Assembly: GCA_041650475.1 (NCBI GenBank)
Contig: JBAZLD010000002.1
Location: forward strand, 1 to 64,000
From: JAIPGX01 sp041650475
Lineage (GTDB): Bacteria; Babelota; Babeliae; Babelales; UASB340
DNA length: 64,000 nucleotides
Direction of reading: 5' to 3'
Positions 25,927 through 34,348 of this stretch are shown piece by piece. Position numbers and translations under genes: made by a program. Position 1 is the first letter of the stretch. Each line of letters opens with the position of its first letter. The notes under the pieces are model-generated. The model had not been told where the DNA came from. It did no database searches and was given only the letters and a program-made list of their open reading frames with translations.

Positions 25927-27207
25927 ATGATTAAAGATAAAATATCTATTTTAACCGCAATATCTTTAAATATAAATGTGATAGTAGGGAGCGCCTTTTT
26001 CTTAGGCGCTCCAATTATTTGTAAAACAGGTGGAGGAATTTTAGCTCCATTTTCATGGTTGTTTTGGGGATTAATTATTTTTCCAATAGTTCTAGTCTTG
26101 GCAAAATTATCTACATTCTATACAGATGCTGGTGGTATATATATTTATGCAAAAAGAGAATTAGGATCTTTTTGGAGTTTTTTGTCTGGATGGGGGTATT
26201 TTATAGGCATGGTAGCAGGTAATACTATAATAATTCATAAGTTTAGTGAATACATTTGTAAATATTTATTTTTAAAAATAAATATTTTACTTTTAGATAT
26301 ACTGTTAATAACATTTTTTACAATTTTAAATCTTGCAAATATTAATTTTTTGGAAAAAACAAATCTTTTATTTGCTGTCTTAAAAACTATACCTTTGATT
26401 TTTGTAGTTATTTCAAGCTTATTTTTATTTAAATCTGACAATATAATTTCTGCTCCAATAAATTTTTCAGATTTTTTTAGTACAATTCCTTTTGTAATCT
26501 TTGGATATATAGGTTTTGAAGTTTGCTGTTCTGTTGCTCATCAAATTAAAAATGGCAAAAAAAATACATCCAAAGCTATATTAATTTCTTTTGCATCAAT
26601 AATGTTAATTTATTTTGTTATTCAATTTTGCTTTTTGGCAATATTTGGTGTATCAACAAATCAACCATTTTTAGAAATTTTTCCTAAATTAACTAGTAAC
26701 AATTTAATGATTTTTATTGGTAATAGACTTATAGAAGCAACAATTATGTCTTCTTTTTTAGGAGGTTTTTATGGAGCCTTTTATAGTAATAATTGGATTT
26801 TATATTCAATGGCACAGAATAAAGAACTGCCATTTTATAAACACATAATAAAATTAAATAAGTTTCAGATGCCTAATATTGCGATTATCATTCAGGGAAT
26901 CTTAACAATAATTTTTTTATTTATAACACAACAAGCCTACAATCTTATATCCATGAGTGATTTTGCTGTTGCAATATCTTATTTATTAAGCACTATAGCT
27001 TTTTTATTTATATATTTAAAAAACAAAGAAACTAAAAACAAATTAAAAAATATTATAATCGGCTTATTTGCTTTTTTAAGTTGTTGTTATTTACTTTTTT
27101 ATTGTGCAAAAGAACTTATTGAAAGCCAACAAATAATATTTTTTTTAATTATTATTTTTAGTGGAATATTATTTAATAAGTTTACGAAAAAAAAGGCTTA
27201 CTCATGA
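25927..27207 (+). CDS. APC-family amino-acid permease, second copy
   Basis: 426 residues, about twelve helices, paralogous to the preceding gene (both begin with KISxxxAxxLNxNVxxG). The substrate segment here is INVIVGSAFFLGAPI, and helix 6 has VIFGYIGFEVCCSVAHQI, so the GFE motif is kept while the flanking residues differ, which suggests another amino acid. It starts 18 bases after the first permease and overlaps the next gene by four bases (ATGA), so it is co-translated with the ABC importer genes. Start choice is simple: ATG right after the intergenic gap. Confidence 0.87.
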   Translation: MIKDKISILTAISLNINVIVGSAFFLGAPIICKTGGGILAPFSWLFWGLIIFPIVLVLAKLSTFYTDAGGIYIYAKRELGSFWSFLSGWGYFIGMVAGNTIIIHKFSEYICKYLFLKINILLLDILLITFFTILNLANINFLEKTNLLFAVLKTIPLIFVVISSLFLFKSDNIISAPINFSDFFSTIPFVIFGYIGFEVCCSVAHQIKNGKKNTSKAILISFASIMLIYFVIQFCFLAIFGVSTNQPFLEIFPKLTSNNLMIFIGNRLIEATIMSSFLGGFYGAFYSNNWILYSMAQNKELPFYKHIIKLNKFQMPNIAIIIQGILTIIFLFITQQAYNLISMSDFAVAISYLLSTIAFLFIYLKNKETKNKLKNIIIGLFAFLSCCYLLFYCAKELIESQQIIFFLIIIFSGILFNKFTKKKAYS

Positions 27208-27953
27208 AAAAAAATATTTTTATTTTAGGTCTAATAATTGCTTTTATAATTTTTATATATTTATTTATACAAAAAAAAGAATCTTCTAATAAAATATTAG
27301 TTATTGGTACAAATGCAGAATATTCGCCATTTACTTTTGTCAAAGACGATAAAATTGTTGGATTTGATATTGATATAATTACAGACGTCTGCAAACACCT
27401 AAATAAGAAATTCATAATTAAAGATATGCCTTTTGATGTTTTAATTCCCGAAATTCAACGAGGATCAATTAATATTATAGCAGCTGGTATGACACCTACT
27501 ACAGAAAGAGAAAATGAAGTTTTATTTTCTCAATGTTATTTTACTAGTGATCCTTTAGTAATCATTACACCTAAAGATAGGCCTTTAACAAATATTGAAC
27601 AATTAAAAAACAAAAATGTAATTGTAAATGATGGTTATACGGCTGATTTATATTTATCAAAATTTAATGATATTAATATAATTCGATTACCAAATCCAGC
27701 TACAGCTTTTCTTGCATTACAATCTGGACGAGCTGATGCTTATGTTACAGCAAAATCAACAGTATCTTCATATTTTAAACAAAATGATTCAAATAAATAT
27801 GAAATAACAAAAATAGAAAATACTGAAGAAAGATATGCTTTGGCAATTTCAAAGCGAAACGCTAATTTAGTTCCAGAAATTAATAATGTAATAAACACAA
27901 TGATACAAGATGGCACAGTAGAAAAATTAAAAGAAAAATGGGGATTAAATTAA
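27204..27953 (+). CDS. Polar amino-acid ABC transporter, substrate-binding protein
   Basis: 249 residues. An N-terminal hydrophobic segment (IFILGLIIAFIIFIYLFI) acts as a signal or membrane anchor; there is no lipobox Cys. The bacterial solute-binding family 3 signature follows: NAEYSPFTF, GFDIDIITDVCKHL and AAGMTPTTERENEVLFS, then NVIVNDGYTADLYL and SGRADAYV. Binds an amino acid in the periplasm and delivers it to the permease encoded next. Uncleaved anchoring would keep it at the membrane. Overlaps the upstream permease by four bases and shares TAATG with the next gene. Confidence 0.9.
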   Translation: MKKNIFILGLIIAFIIFIYLFIQKKESSNKILVIGTNAEYSPFTFVKDDKIVGFDIDIITDVCKHLNKKFIIKDMPFDVLIPEIQRGSINIIAAGMTPTTERENEVLFSQCYFTSDPLVIITPKDRPLTNIEQLKNKNVIVNDGYTADLYLSKFNDINIIRLPNPATAFLALQSGRADAYVTAKSTVSSYFKQNDSNKYEITKIENTEERYALAISKRNANLVPEINNVINTMIQDGTVEKLKEKWGLN

Positions 27954-28609
27954 TGGATTTTAATTTTACTCAACAATCCTTTTATTATTTATTAAGAGGT
28001 GCATTAGTTAGTATTCAAATTGCAGGAATAGCCTGCACAATGGGGTTAATACTAGGTATATTATTAGCTTTTATGCAAAATAGTATTTACAAAATACTAA
28101 GAATATTAGTAACTGCATTTGTAACACTTATTCGCGGCACTCCCATGTTGGTGCAAATTATGATTGTATTTTACATACTTCCTCAATTTGGAATAAATTT
28201 TTCAGCATACTGGTGTGCTGTTTTAGCAATTGGATTAAATAGTAGTGCATATTTGAGTCAAGTTATTAGATCAGGAATCTCATCTATCAACAAAGGGCAA
28301 TGGGAAGCCTGTCAAGTTTTAGGTTTTACTAAATTACAAACAATGACATATATAATTTTACCACAAGCTATTCGCGTTGTTTTACCATCACTTGGTAACG
28401 AATTTACGACATTACTAAAAGATTCAAGTTTAGCATCTACTATTGGGGTTGTAGAGTTAGTTAAAGAGGGAACTTTAATAATAAGTAGAACTTATAAAGT
28501 GATCCCTGTATGGTGCATGGTAACTATTATCTATCTCTTTATGACAACAATTATCTCAAGTATTCTTCTGCATATTGAAAAAAGGATGAAAATAGATGCT
28601 AATACTTAA
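27953..28609 (+). CDS. Polar amino-acid ABC transporter, permease
   Basis: 218 residues from the ATG at 27953, which overlaps the preceding stop as TAATG with GGGGA upstream; a start 15 bases earlier would add five residues. Five predicted membrane helices. The HisM/GlnP-type hallmarks are present: TLIRGTPMLVQIMIVFYILPQ and, in the cytoplasmic EAA loop, EACQVLGFTKLQTMTYIILP, which contacts the ATPase. One permease gene only, so the importer is probably a homodimer in the membrane. Confidence 0.9.
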   Translation: MDFNFTQQSFYYLLRGALVSIQIAGIACTMGLILGILLAFMQNSIYKILRILVTAFVTLIRGTPMLVQIMIVFYILPQFGINFSAYWCAVLAIGLNSSAYLSQVIRSGISSINKGQWEACQVLGFTKLQTMTYIILPQAIRVVLPSLGNEFTTLLKDSSLASTIGVVELVKEGTLIISRTYKVIPVWCMVTIIYLFMTTIISSILLHIEKRMKIDANT

Positions 28610-29336
28610 AAATATTTCAGCTACATTTAATAGTAAAAAAATTTTAAATAATATATCTCTACAAGTTGCACATGGAGAGATAGCAATGCTTTTAGGCGCC
28701 TCAGGCGTGGGCAAGTCTACTCTACTACGAATATTAAATAATTTAACTACATTTGATACAGGCGGGTCTATTCTTTTAGATAATAAACAGTTAGATTTAA
28801 AAAAAGTAAATATCGAACATACAGTTGGAATAGTTTTTCAACATTTTAATCTATTTGAACACTTAACTGTAGAAAGAAATATCACAATTGTGTTAGAAAA
28901 AATTTTAAAAAAAAGCGAAAATGAAGCAAAAAATATTGCAATCCAATTACTTGAACATTACGGACTTAAAGAATTAGCTCATAATTATTCCGCTCAATTG
29001 TCTGGTGGGCAAAAACAACGTCTTGCTATAGCAAGAACCATTGCGCTTAAGCCTCAAATTATTTGTTTTGATGAACCAACTTCTGCATTGGATCCAATGC
29101 TTACTTGTTCAGTTGCAAGAAATATTCAAGAACTTGCAAGACAAAACTATATAATTTTAGTTGCATCACACGATACTTTATTACTAGAAAATCTTCTTTG
29201 TTCCATCAATTTAATGCAAAATGGCACAATAGTTCAATCAGTTAACTCAACTGATTTTTGGAATAATAGAGAAAAATATCCATTAATAAACGCTTTTATA
29301 AAAGGCAAAAAAGATGATGTTGAAGAAACAAAATAA
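28596..29336 (+). CDS. Polar amino-acid ABC transporter, ATP-binding protein
   Basis: 246 residues. Walker A GASGVGKST at 34-42, Q-loop FQHFNLF, signature LSGGQKQR, Walker B IICFDEPTSALD and the switch His in VASHD are all present, as in GlnQ/HisP-type ATPases. It powers import by the two preceding gene products. The start overlaps the permease stop by 14 bases and follows AAGGATG. The gene ends inside a perfect inverted repeat that also covers the stop of the opposing gene, so the operon finishes here. Confidence 0.92.
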   Translation: MLILKNISATFNSKKILNNISLQVAHGEIAMLLGASGVGKSTLLRILNNLTTFDTGGSILLDNKQLDLKKVNIEHTVGIVFQHFNLFEHLTVERNITIVLEKILKKSENEAKNIAIQLLEHYGLKELAHNYSAQLSGGQKQRLAIARTIALKPQIICFDEPTSALDPMLTCSVARNIQELARQNYIILVASHDTLLLENLLCSINLMQNGTIVQSVNSTDFWNNREKYPLINAFIKGKKDDVEETK

Positions 29337-29356
29337 AATATTTTATTTTGTTTCTT
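29323..29356. terminator. Bidirectional terminator between convergent genes
   Basis: A perfect 16-base-pair inverted repeat (AAGAAACAAAATAAAA and its complement around TA) spans the two convergent stop codons and is followed by T-rich sequence on both strands. It is AT-rich, so the hairpin is long but weak per base pair. Confidence 0.65.
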
Positions 29357-30623
29357 TTTCTGATTCTTTTTCTTTAAAAATTAAAACCTGAAAAACCCTT
29401 CTAGAATTAGCTTGTTGCACTTGAAAGCAATATCCTTTATAAAAAAGTCTTTCACCTTTTTTAGGTAAATGTTGCAATTTTTCTGCTAGAAATCCACCAA
29501 GAGTTACCGAATCTTCAACATCAAAAACTATATCCAGCAGTTCACTTAATTTTTCCAAACTAATTTTAGCATCAATTATCCATCCACCTCTTTGTAATGG
29601 CACAATCTCTGAACGAATACTTTCATATTCATCCTGAATTTCACCAACAATTTCTTCAATTATATCTTCAAGAGTCACTAATCCAACAACTTCACCATAT
29701 TCATCAATAACAACAGCCATATGCATTTTTTTTTCTAAAAAATCACTCAATAATTGATTTATTTTCTGTGTCTCAGGAACAAAAAGAATAGGCCTTACCA
29801 AATTTTTTAAATCTTGTTCTTTATTTGAATAAATAGCATTCAAAATATCTTTATGGTGCATAATACCAATAATATTATCCTCTTTACCTTCAAAAACAGG
29901 TAATCTGGAAAATCTGTATTTAGCCAAAATTTCTAAAACTTGCTTAAAATCAAAATCAACATTTACTAAAATCATGTCAGACTTTGGAACCATAATTTCA
30001 TTAACTACAGTTTGCCCAAGACTAAAAATATTTTGAAGCATTTCTGATTTTTCAGCTTCTATTAAACCTTTTTCATCGCTATAATCAATTAAAAATTCTA
30101 TTTCTTTTTCAGAAATATTATCTTGTTCTTTCTCTAAAATATGGCCTTTACCTAGTTTTGTAAAAATAAAAGATGCTATGGATAATAATAAAGTAACTAC
30201 TGGATATAAAAGCTTATAAAGTATATTAATAAGCCATAAACTAGACTTAAACAATCTTTCATTATGAGTTTTACCCAAAGTCTTGGGAATAATTTCTCCA
30301 AAAATTAAAATCATAATGGTTGCAATCGCAACACCTATAGCTAAACCAATACCTCCAAAGATTCTTTCCATAATTTCTGCTATTAAAACAGAGCATGAAA
30401 CATGTGCAAAATTATTTGCTATAAGAATTGTTATTAAAATTCTTTGTGGATTTTTTTCCCAAGAAATAAATAAATTTTTATATCTAGAAAATCCTACTTG
30501 AAGTTCTTTTACTTTAAACAATCTTAGAGCAGTAAAAGCTGTTTCTAAAAAGGCAAAAAGTCCTGCAAAAAGTAATGCAACAAAAAACAATATTATTTCT
30601 ATCGATAACAACGACATGAACAA
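29343..30623 (-). CDS. CNNM/CorC-type membrane protein (DUF21 + CBS pair + CorC_HlyC)
   Basis: 426 residues. The N-terminal DUF21 domain (~1-180) has four helices, with FAGLFAFLETAFTALRL and FGEIIPKTLGKTHNERL, the diagnostic stretch of the family. Two CBS domains follow (~210-330; VPKSDMILV, FSRLPVFEG, VVIDEYGEVVGLVTLEDIIEEIVGEI), then a C-terminal CorC_HlyC domain with LGGFLAEKL. These proteins are linked to Mg2+/Co2+ export in bacteria; the old name haemolysin is not supported for such members. Tail-to-tail with the ABC ATPase gene. Confidence 0.9.
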   Translation of the reverse strand: MFMSLLSIEIILFFVALLFAGLFAFLETAFTALRLFKVKELQVGFSRYKNLFISWEKNPQRILITILIANNFAHVSCSVLIAEIMERIFGGIGLAIGVAIATIMILIFGEIIPKTLGKTHNERLFKSSLWLINILYKLLYPVVTLLLSIASFIFTKLGKGHILEKEQDNISEKEIEFLIDYSDEKGLIEAEKSEMLQNIFSLGQTVVNEIMVPKSDMILVNVDFDFKQVLEILAKYRFSRLPVFEGKEDNIIGIMHHKDILNAIYSNKEQDLKNLVRPILFVPETQKINQLLSDFLEKKMHMAVVIDEYGEVVGLVTLEDIIEEIVGEIQDEYESIRSEIVPLQRGGWIIDAKISLEKLSELLDIVFDVEDSVTLGGFLAEKLQHLPKKGERLFYKGYCFQVQQANSRRVFQVLIFKEKESEKETK

Positions 30624-30659
30624 TTATCCCCTTATTTTTTATAATTCAAAATATTAAAA

Positions 30660-32261
30660 TTAAATCTGTAATCTTTTTTTATCAACTTTACCTGTAGAAT
30701 TCATAGGTAAATCATCTAAACATATAAATTTACGTGGAATTTTGTATTGAGCTAAATTATTCAAACACAATTGACGTAGACTATCTTGAATATTTTGATC
30801 CACTCCTTTTATTGCCACATAGGCAATTGGAACCTGTCCAGATAAAACTTCGTCAACTCCAATAACTGCAGCCTTTATAACATTTGGATGAGACATAAGT
30901 ACATTTTCTATCTCTTGAGGATAAATATTAAAACCTTTATGAATTATAAGATCTTTATCTCTTCCATTTATGGCCAAATTTCCATATTTATCAATAGAAG
31001 CTAAATCTCCAGTGTTTAGCCAACCATTTTTTAACACCTTATCAGTTATGCTAGGTGAATTATAATATCCAAGCATTATGTTATCACCACGTAACCATAA
31101 AATTCCTGTTTGATTCTGATTTAAAGAATTTTCTTTATCATCTCTTATATCACATTCCATGCTAGACAAAACTTTTCCAACAACATTGGTCTTTTTTGCA
31201 TCATTATCATAATTAAAAGCAACAACAGGAGATGCTTCTGTTAAACCGTAACCAGCACAAATTTTTCGCCCATATATCATAGCAAAAGCAGATCTTATTT
31301 TATCTGGCAACATATCTGCACCACTTACAAAAATTTTTATGGAATCCAATGGTGCAGTTTTTAACAAACAAAGCAATCCGTAAAGGGCAGGAAATCCAAA
31401 AAATATTGTTGGATTTTTATGTAAACCTTGCAAAATTAATTTCCTGTCTATCTTGGGAACAACAATAACACTGGCACCAATCATAACAGGCAGCCACATA
31501 CAAGTATTTTGCGCAAAACTGTGAAAAAGAGGTAATACACAAAACAACCTTTCCCTTTTTCTATGTGAACATAAAGTTAAGCGTGCATAAGCCTGCATTG
31601 CATTAATTAAAATGTTTCTTGAAGAAAGCATAACGCCTTTTGGTAATCCAGTTGTTCCTGAAGTATAAAGCAATAAACATAATTCATCAGGATTTAAAAC
31701 ATCAACATTAAAATCTATTTTTTCTGGTACAGCTTGTTGCCAATCAATTGAGTCTTGTAATAGAATATGCGGCAATTTTTCAATTAAATTTAATTTTAAT
31801 AAATTAGACCAATTTTCTTGTAAAGAATTTCCAACAAAAGCTATTTTAGCTCCAGAATCTTTTATTACATGAGCAAGTTCTTTTTCATGTAAAAAGGTAT
31901 TAAGAGGAACAACTATTGCACCAATATTCCATATTGCAAAATAAATAATATAAAAATCAAAAGAGTTTTCGATATGTAAAATTACTCTATCGCCTGGCTT
32001 AACTTGTAAATCTTTTAATTTTCGACTAATCAAAACTGATCTAAAAAAAAGCTCTTTGTATGTTATTTTTTTATCGCACGTAGAAGAAATTAAGACTGTT
32101 TTATCTGCAAATTTTTGATAGGCTATTTTTAAAAGTTCTCCAGCAAATATTAACTTACCATTAATAGTAAAAGAATTTTTTATATCCAAAAAGATATCTT
32201 GTTCTTTTTTTCTTTTTTTTAAAAAGCTAAATATATCTTTAAATTGTTCTAGTAGCTCCAT
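30660..32261 (-). CDS. Long-chain acyl-CoA ligase/synthetase (AMP-forming)
   Basis: 533 residues of the ANL (acyl/aryl adenylate-forming) superfamily. The phosphate-binding loop YTSGTTGLPKG is at 199-209; GYGLTEASP, GDLASIDKYGNLAINGRDKDLI and the C-terminal NSTGKVDKK with the catalytic Lys follow in order. Activates a fatty acid as acyl-AMP and then passes it to CoA, or to another carrier. It lies 12 bases after a small ferredoxin gene, an arrangement that may be coincidental. In a host-dependent organism it would allow use of host fatty acids; that is inference. Confidence 0.88.
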   Translation of the reverse strand: MELLEQFKDIFSFLKKRKKEQDIFLDIKNSFTINGKLIFAGELLKIAYQKFADKTVLISSTCDKKITYKELFFRSVLISRKLKDLQVKPGDRVILHIENSFDFYIIYFAIWNIGAIVVPLNTFLHEKELAHVIKDSGAKIAFVGNSLQENWSNLLKLNLIEKLPHILLQDSIDWQQAVPEKIDFNVDVLNPDELCLLLYTSGTTGLPKGVMLSSRNILINAMQAYARLTLCSHRKRERLFCVLPLFHSFAQNTCMWLPVMIGASVIVVPKIDRKLILQGLHKNPTIFFGFPALYGLLCLLKTAPLDSIKIFVSGADMLPDKIRSAFAMIYGRKICAGYGLTEASPVVAFNYDNDAKKTNVVGKVLSSMECDIRDDKENSLNQNQTGILWLRGDNIMLGYYNSPSITDKVLKNGWLNTGDLASIDKYGNLAINGRDKDLIIHKGFNIYPQEIENVLMSHPNVIKAAVIGVDEVLSGQVPIAYVAIKGVDQNIQDSLRQLCLNNLAQYKIPRKFICLDDLPMNSTGKVDKKRLQI

Positions 32262-32273
32262 TACATAACTCCA

Positions 32274-32459
32274 TTACTCTTCAATTTCTATAACTCCTAC
32301 AGGACACATCTGTACAGCTTCATTTATTTTTTCAGCGTTTTTTTCTAAATCTGCATCAGGTTTTACATAGGAGATATCTTTGACTTCAAACACTTCTGGG
32401 CATATATAAGCACATGTCCCACAAGAAATACATCCTGGCAATATTTTAACTTTCTTCAT
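32274..32459 (-). CDS. Small [4Fe-4S] ferredoxin
   Basis: 61 residues. The cluster ligands are Cys10, Cys13 and Cys16 (CISCGTC) with Cys52 (QMCPV), which is the single-cluster pattern of Thermotoga-type ferredoxins. Cys20, which in such ferredoxins pairs with a second Cys in a disulfide, is present, but its usual partner near position 43 is not. Electron carrier in the cytoplasm; the partner enzyme is not visible in this window. It is the first gene before the acyl-CoA ligase. Confidence 0.9.
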   Translation of the reverse strand: MKKVKILPGCISCGTCAYICPEVFEVKDISYVKPDADLEKNAEKINEAVQMCPVGVIEIEE

Positions 32460-32533
32460 ATTATAAAAATTATATTAAAAATAAATATTTGAGAATTTTT
32501 TATTATTTTTTATTATTTTTTTTCGTTTTTTAA

Positions 32534-33187
32534 TTATTTATTAAGTTTTTCAAAAATATCAACTCCGGTATCACAGCAGCTGCTTTTTGAGCATTTTTTA
32601 CAACTGGAGCAACATCCACCATCTTCGTCTTCTTCGAAATCATCATTTTCGTCTTCATCATCAAAATCTTCAGCAGCTTCTTCGCCTTGCTCAATAAAGG
32701 CTTCAATCATTAATTTTAATTCTTTTATATCGTCTTTTTCTAGAGCTTGTTCTATTTGATCTTTTATCGCATCTAACTCTTTTTTTGCTGCATTAGCCTT
32801 TTCATTAAGATCTTTTTTAAAATTTTGATTGTCTGATAAATTTATATCAGAGTCTACGAGCATACTTAAAAATTCTTCTAACTTTTCTTTATCTTGAATT
32901 TTTCGAACTTCATCAATTGCTTTTATATTTTCTTTCAAAAAGCTTATATCTTCATCAAAAAACTCTATAACTGTTTTTTTTTCTTCTTTTAAATCAGATT
33001 GAATCTCTTTTAAAGCTGTTGTATCTTCTTTTTTATTTTGGGTTTCAATTTTTTTTATTTTTGAATCAATCAATGTTAAAATTGAATCAAAAAAACTAGA
33101 TTCTAAACTTTTTTGTTCTTCACTTTCTGTCAACAATAATTCAAGATTTTCAATTAAATTTACAATTTTTTTATTGATATTTTCCAT
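32534..33187 (-). CDS. Coiled-coil acidic protein with Cys-rich tail, function unknown
   Basis: 217 residues, no signal peptide. Residues 1-165 are charged and helical (long coiled coil, rich in Lys/Glu/Asp). Then comes an acidic run around 172-190 (DFDDEDENDDFEED), followed by a cluster of seven cysteines, GGCCSSCKKCSKSSCCD. The last part looks metal-binding or a disulfide knot. I know no family with this layout. It precedes the ferredoxin gene on the same strand, about 75 bases away. A Cys cluster of similar type, though not the same sequence, is in the LRR protein at 9138-9995. Confidence 0.6.
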   Translation of the reverse strand: MENINKKIVNLIENLELLLTESEEQKSLESSFFDSILTLIDSKIKKIETQNKKEDTTALKEIQSDLKEEKKTVIEFFDEDISFLKENIKAIDEVRKIQDKEKLEEFLSMLVDSDINLSDNQNFKKDLNEKANAAKKELDAIKDQIEQALEKDDIKELKLMIEAFIEQGEEAAEDFDDEDENDDFEEDEDGGCCSSCKKCSKSSCCDTGVDIFEKLNK

Positions 33188-33333
33188 TCAATGTCCTTAA
33201 CTTAAATAATCTTAGATTTTAAAATAAAAAAAATATTAATATCTTCTTATTCTACATGTTTTTTTGCAAGCTCACAACTTTACATAACAATAATCTTTAA
33301 TAATTAAAATTAAAACTGACTTAAGCCTAACTA

Positions 33334-33363
33334 TTGACACATAAACAAAAAGACCCCTAAATT
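33334..33363 (+). promoter_or_regulatory. Probable promoter for the DOT1-like methyltransferase gene
   Basis: TTGACA at 33334-33339 and TAAATT at 33358-33363 are separated by 18 bases. It lies about 70 bases before the ATG at 33434, in the divergent gap. The -35 is perfect and the -10 moderate. Confidence 0.5.
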
Positions 33364-33433
33364 ATAGGCCGCAAGAGATTATTGTGCATAAATATAAATT
33401 TTATTAATTTTTTTTATTTTTATGGGAGATAGT

Positions 33434-34153
33434 ATGCAGGTAAAAACATATAAAATAACCATTTTTATTTTAATTTTATTTTCAAATACACGAATTTTAA
33501 CAAATTCAATAAAAACACATGAAATTAAAAATCAAAACAATTATAATGCCAAAATTGAACAAAATAAGCTTTATATAGAAAAAATATATCAAGATGTTTC
33601 TGGATTTGGAATCAGCGGCAAAGAATCAAAATTTATTAGTGACAAGGGTGGAAACTCAACATATGGAGAAATTACCTATGAATCAGTTGAGAACTTAATT
33701 AAATCTTTAAAATTAGATAAAAAATCTGTTTTTTATGATCTTGGGTGTGGTGTCGGCAAAGCAGTTTTGCAAGTTTATTTAAATTCTTCTGTTAAAAAAA
33801 GTGTTGGGGTAGAACTTTCAAAAACAAGAATCGAAAAAGCCAAAACCCTTAAAAAACAGTTAAAATTAGATAAAAAATTAGCAGAAAATAGAAAATTAAA
33901 ATTTTTCGAAGAAAATATGACAAAAATCTCTTTAAAAGATGCAACTGCTATTTATATGTGTTCAACTTGTTTTTCTGATGAATTAATGTCTGATATGACA
34001 AATAAAATGGGTAAAGAATGCAAAAAAGGGTTAAAAGTTGCAACCCTAAGAACTTTACCAGCACATGACGCTTTCAAAAAAATTGATGAACTTAAACTAC
34101 CTATGACATGGTCGAACAGCAGCTCAGTTTATATTTATGAAAAAATAGCATAA
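33434..34153 (+). CDS. Exported DOT1-like SAM-dependent methyltransferase
   Basis: 239 residues from ATG 33434 (GGGAG five bases upstream; an ATG 12 bases earlier covers that site). The N-terminus is a signal peptide-like segment (KTYKITIFILILFSNTRILT). A class I methyltransferase fold follows: YGE at 77-79, the DOT1-type motif I DLGCGVGK at 102-109, and GVELS at 125-129 with the ribose-binding Glu. CSTCFSDEL at 176-184 aligns with the region of the NNFAF segment of DOT1L, and MTWSNSSSVYIYEK resembles its VSWTGKPVSYY end. The combination of DOT1-like catalytic layout and an export signal suggests a protein that acts outside the cell, possibly on host proteins; that is inference. The invariant Asn of eukaryotic DOT1 is not conserved. 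Confidence 0.65.
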   Translation: MQVKTYKITIFILILFSNTRILTNSIKTHEIKNQNNYNAKIEQNKLYIEKIYQDVSGFGISGKESKFISDKGGNSTYGEITYESVENLIKSLKLDKKSVFYDLGCGVGKAVLQVYLNSSVKKSVGVELSKTRIEKAKTLKKQLKLDKKLAENRKLKFFEENMTKISLKDATAIYMCSTCFSDELMSDMTNKMGKECKKGLKVATLRTLPAHDAFKKIDELKLPMTWSNSSSVYIYEKIA

Positions 34154-34348
34154 ATTTTATACAAATCTTAATTTATTAAAATTAAAATCAATAAATATAA
34201 TTCAATTAAAAATTTTTTAGGTAAATGGATAAAACTATTTGCCTAATTATGTTTCTAGCGTTTGCACCAACTTTACTATTCAAATAAACTATATCTAGTT
34301 TAAGTTGTATTTTAGTTATTTAACCACCATTATTAAATGGAGCATTTT

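Noticed and set aside
29343..30623. Annotation of the CBS-domain protein as a haemolysin
   Set aside because: The DUF21-CBS-CorC_HlyC layout fits ion transport; the haemolysin name is historical and not supported by the sequence.
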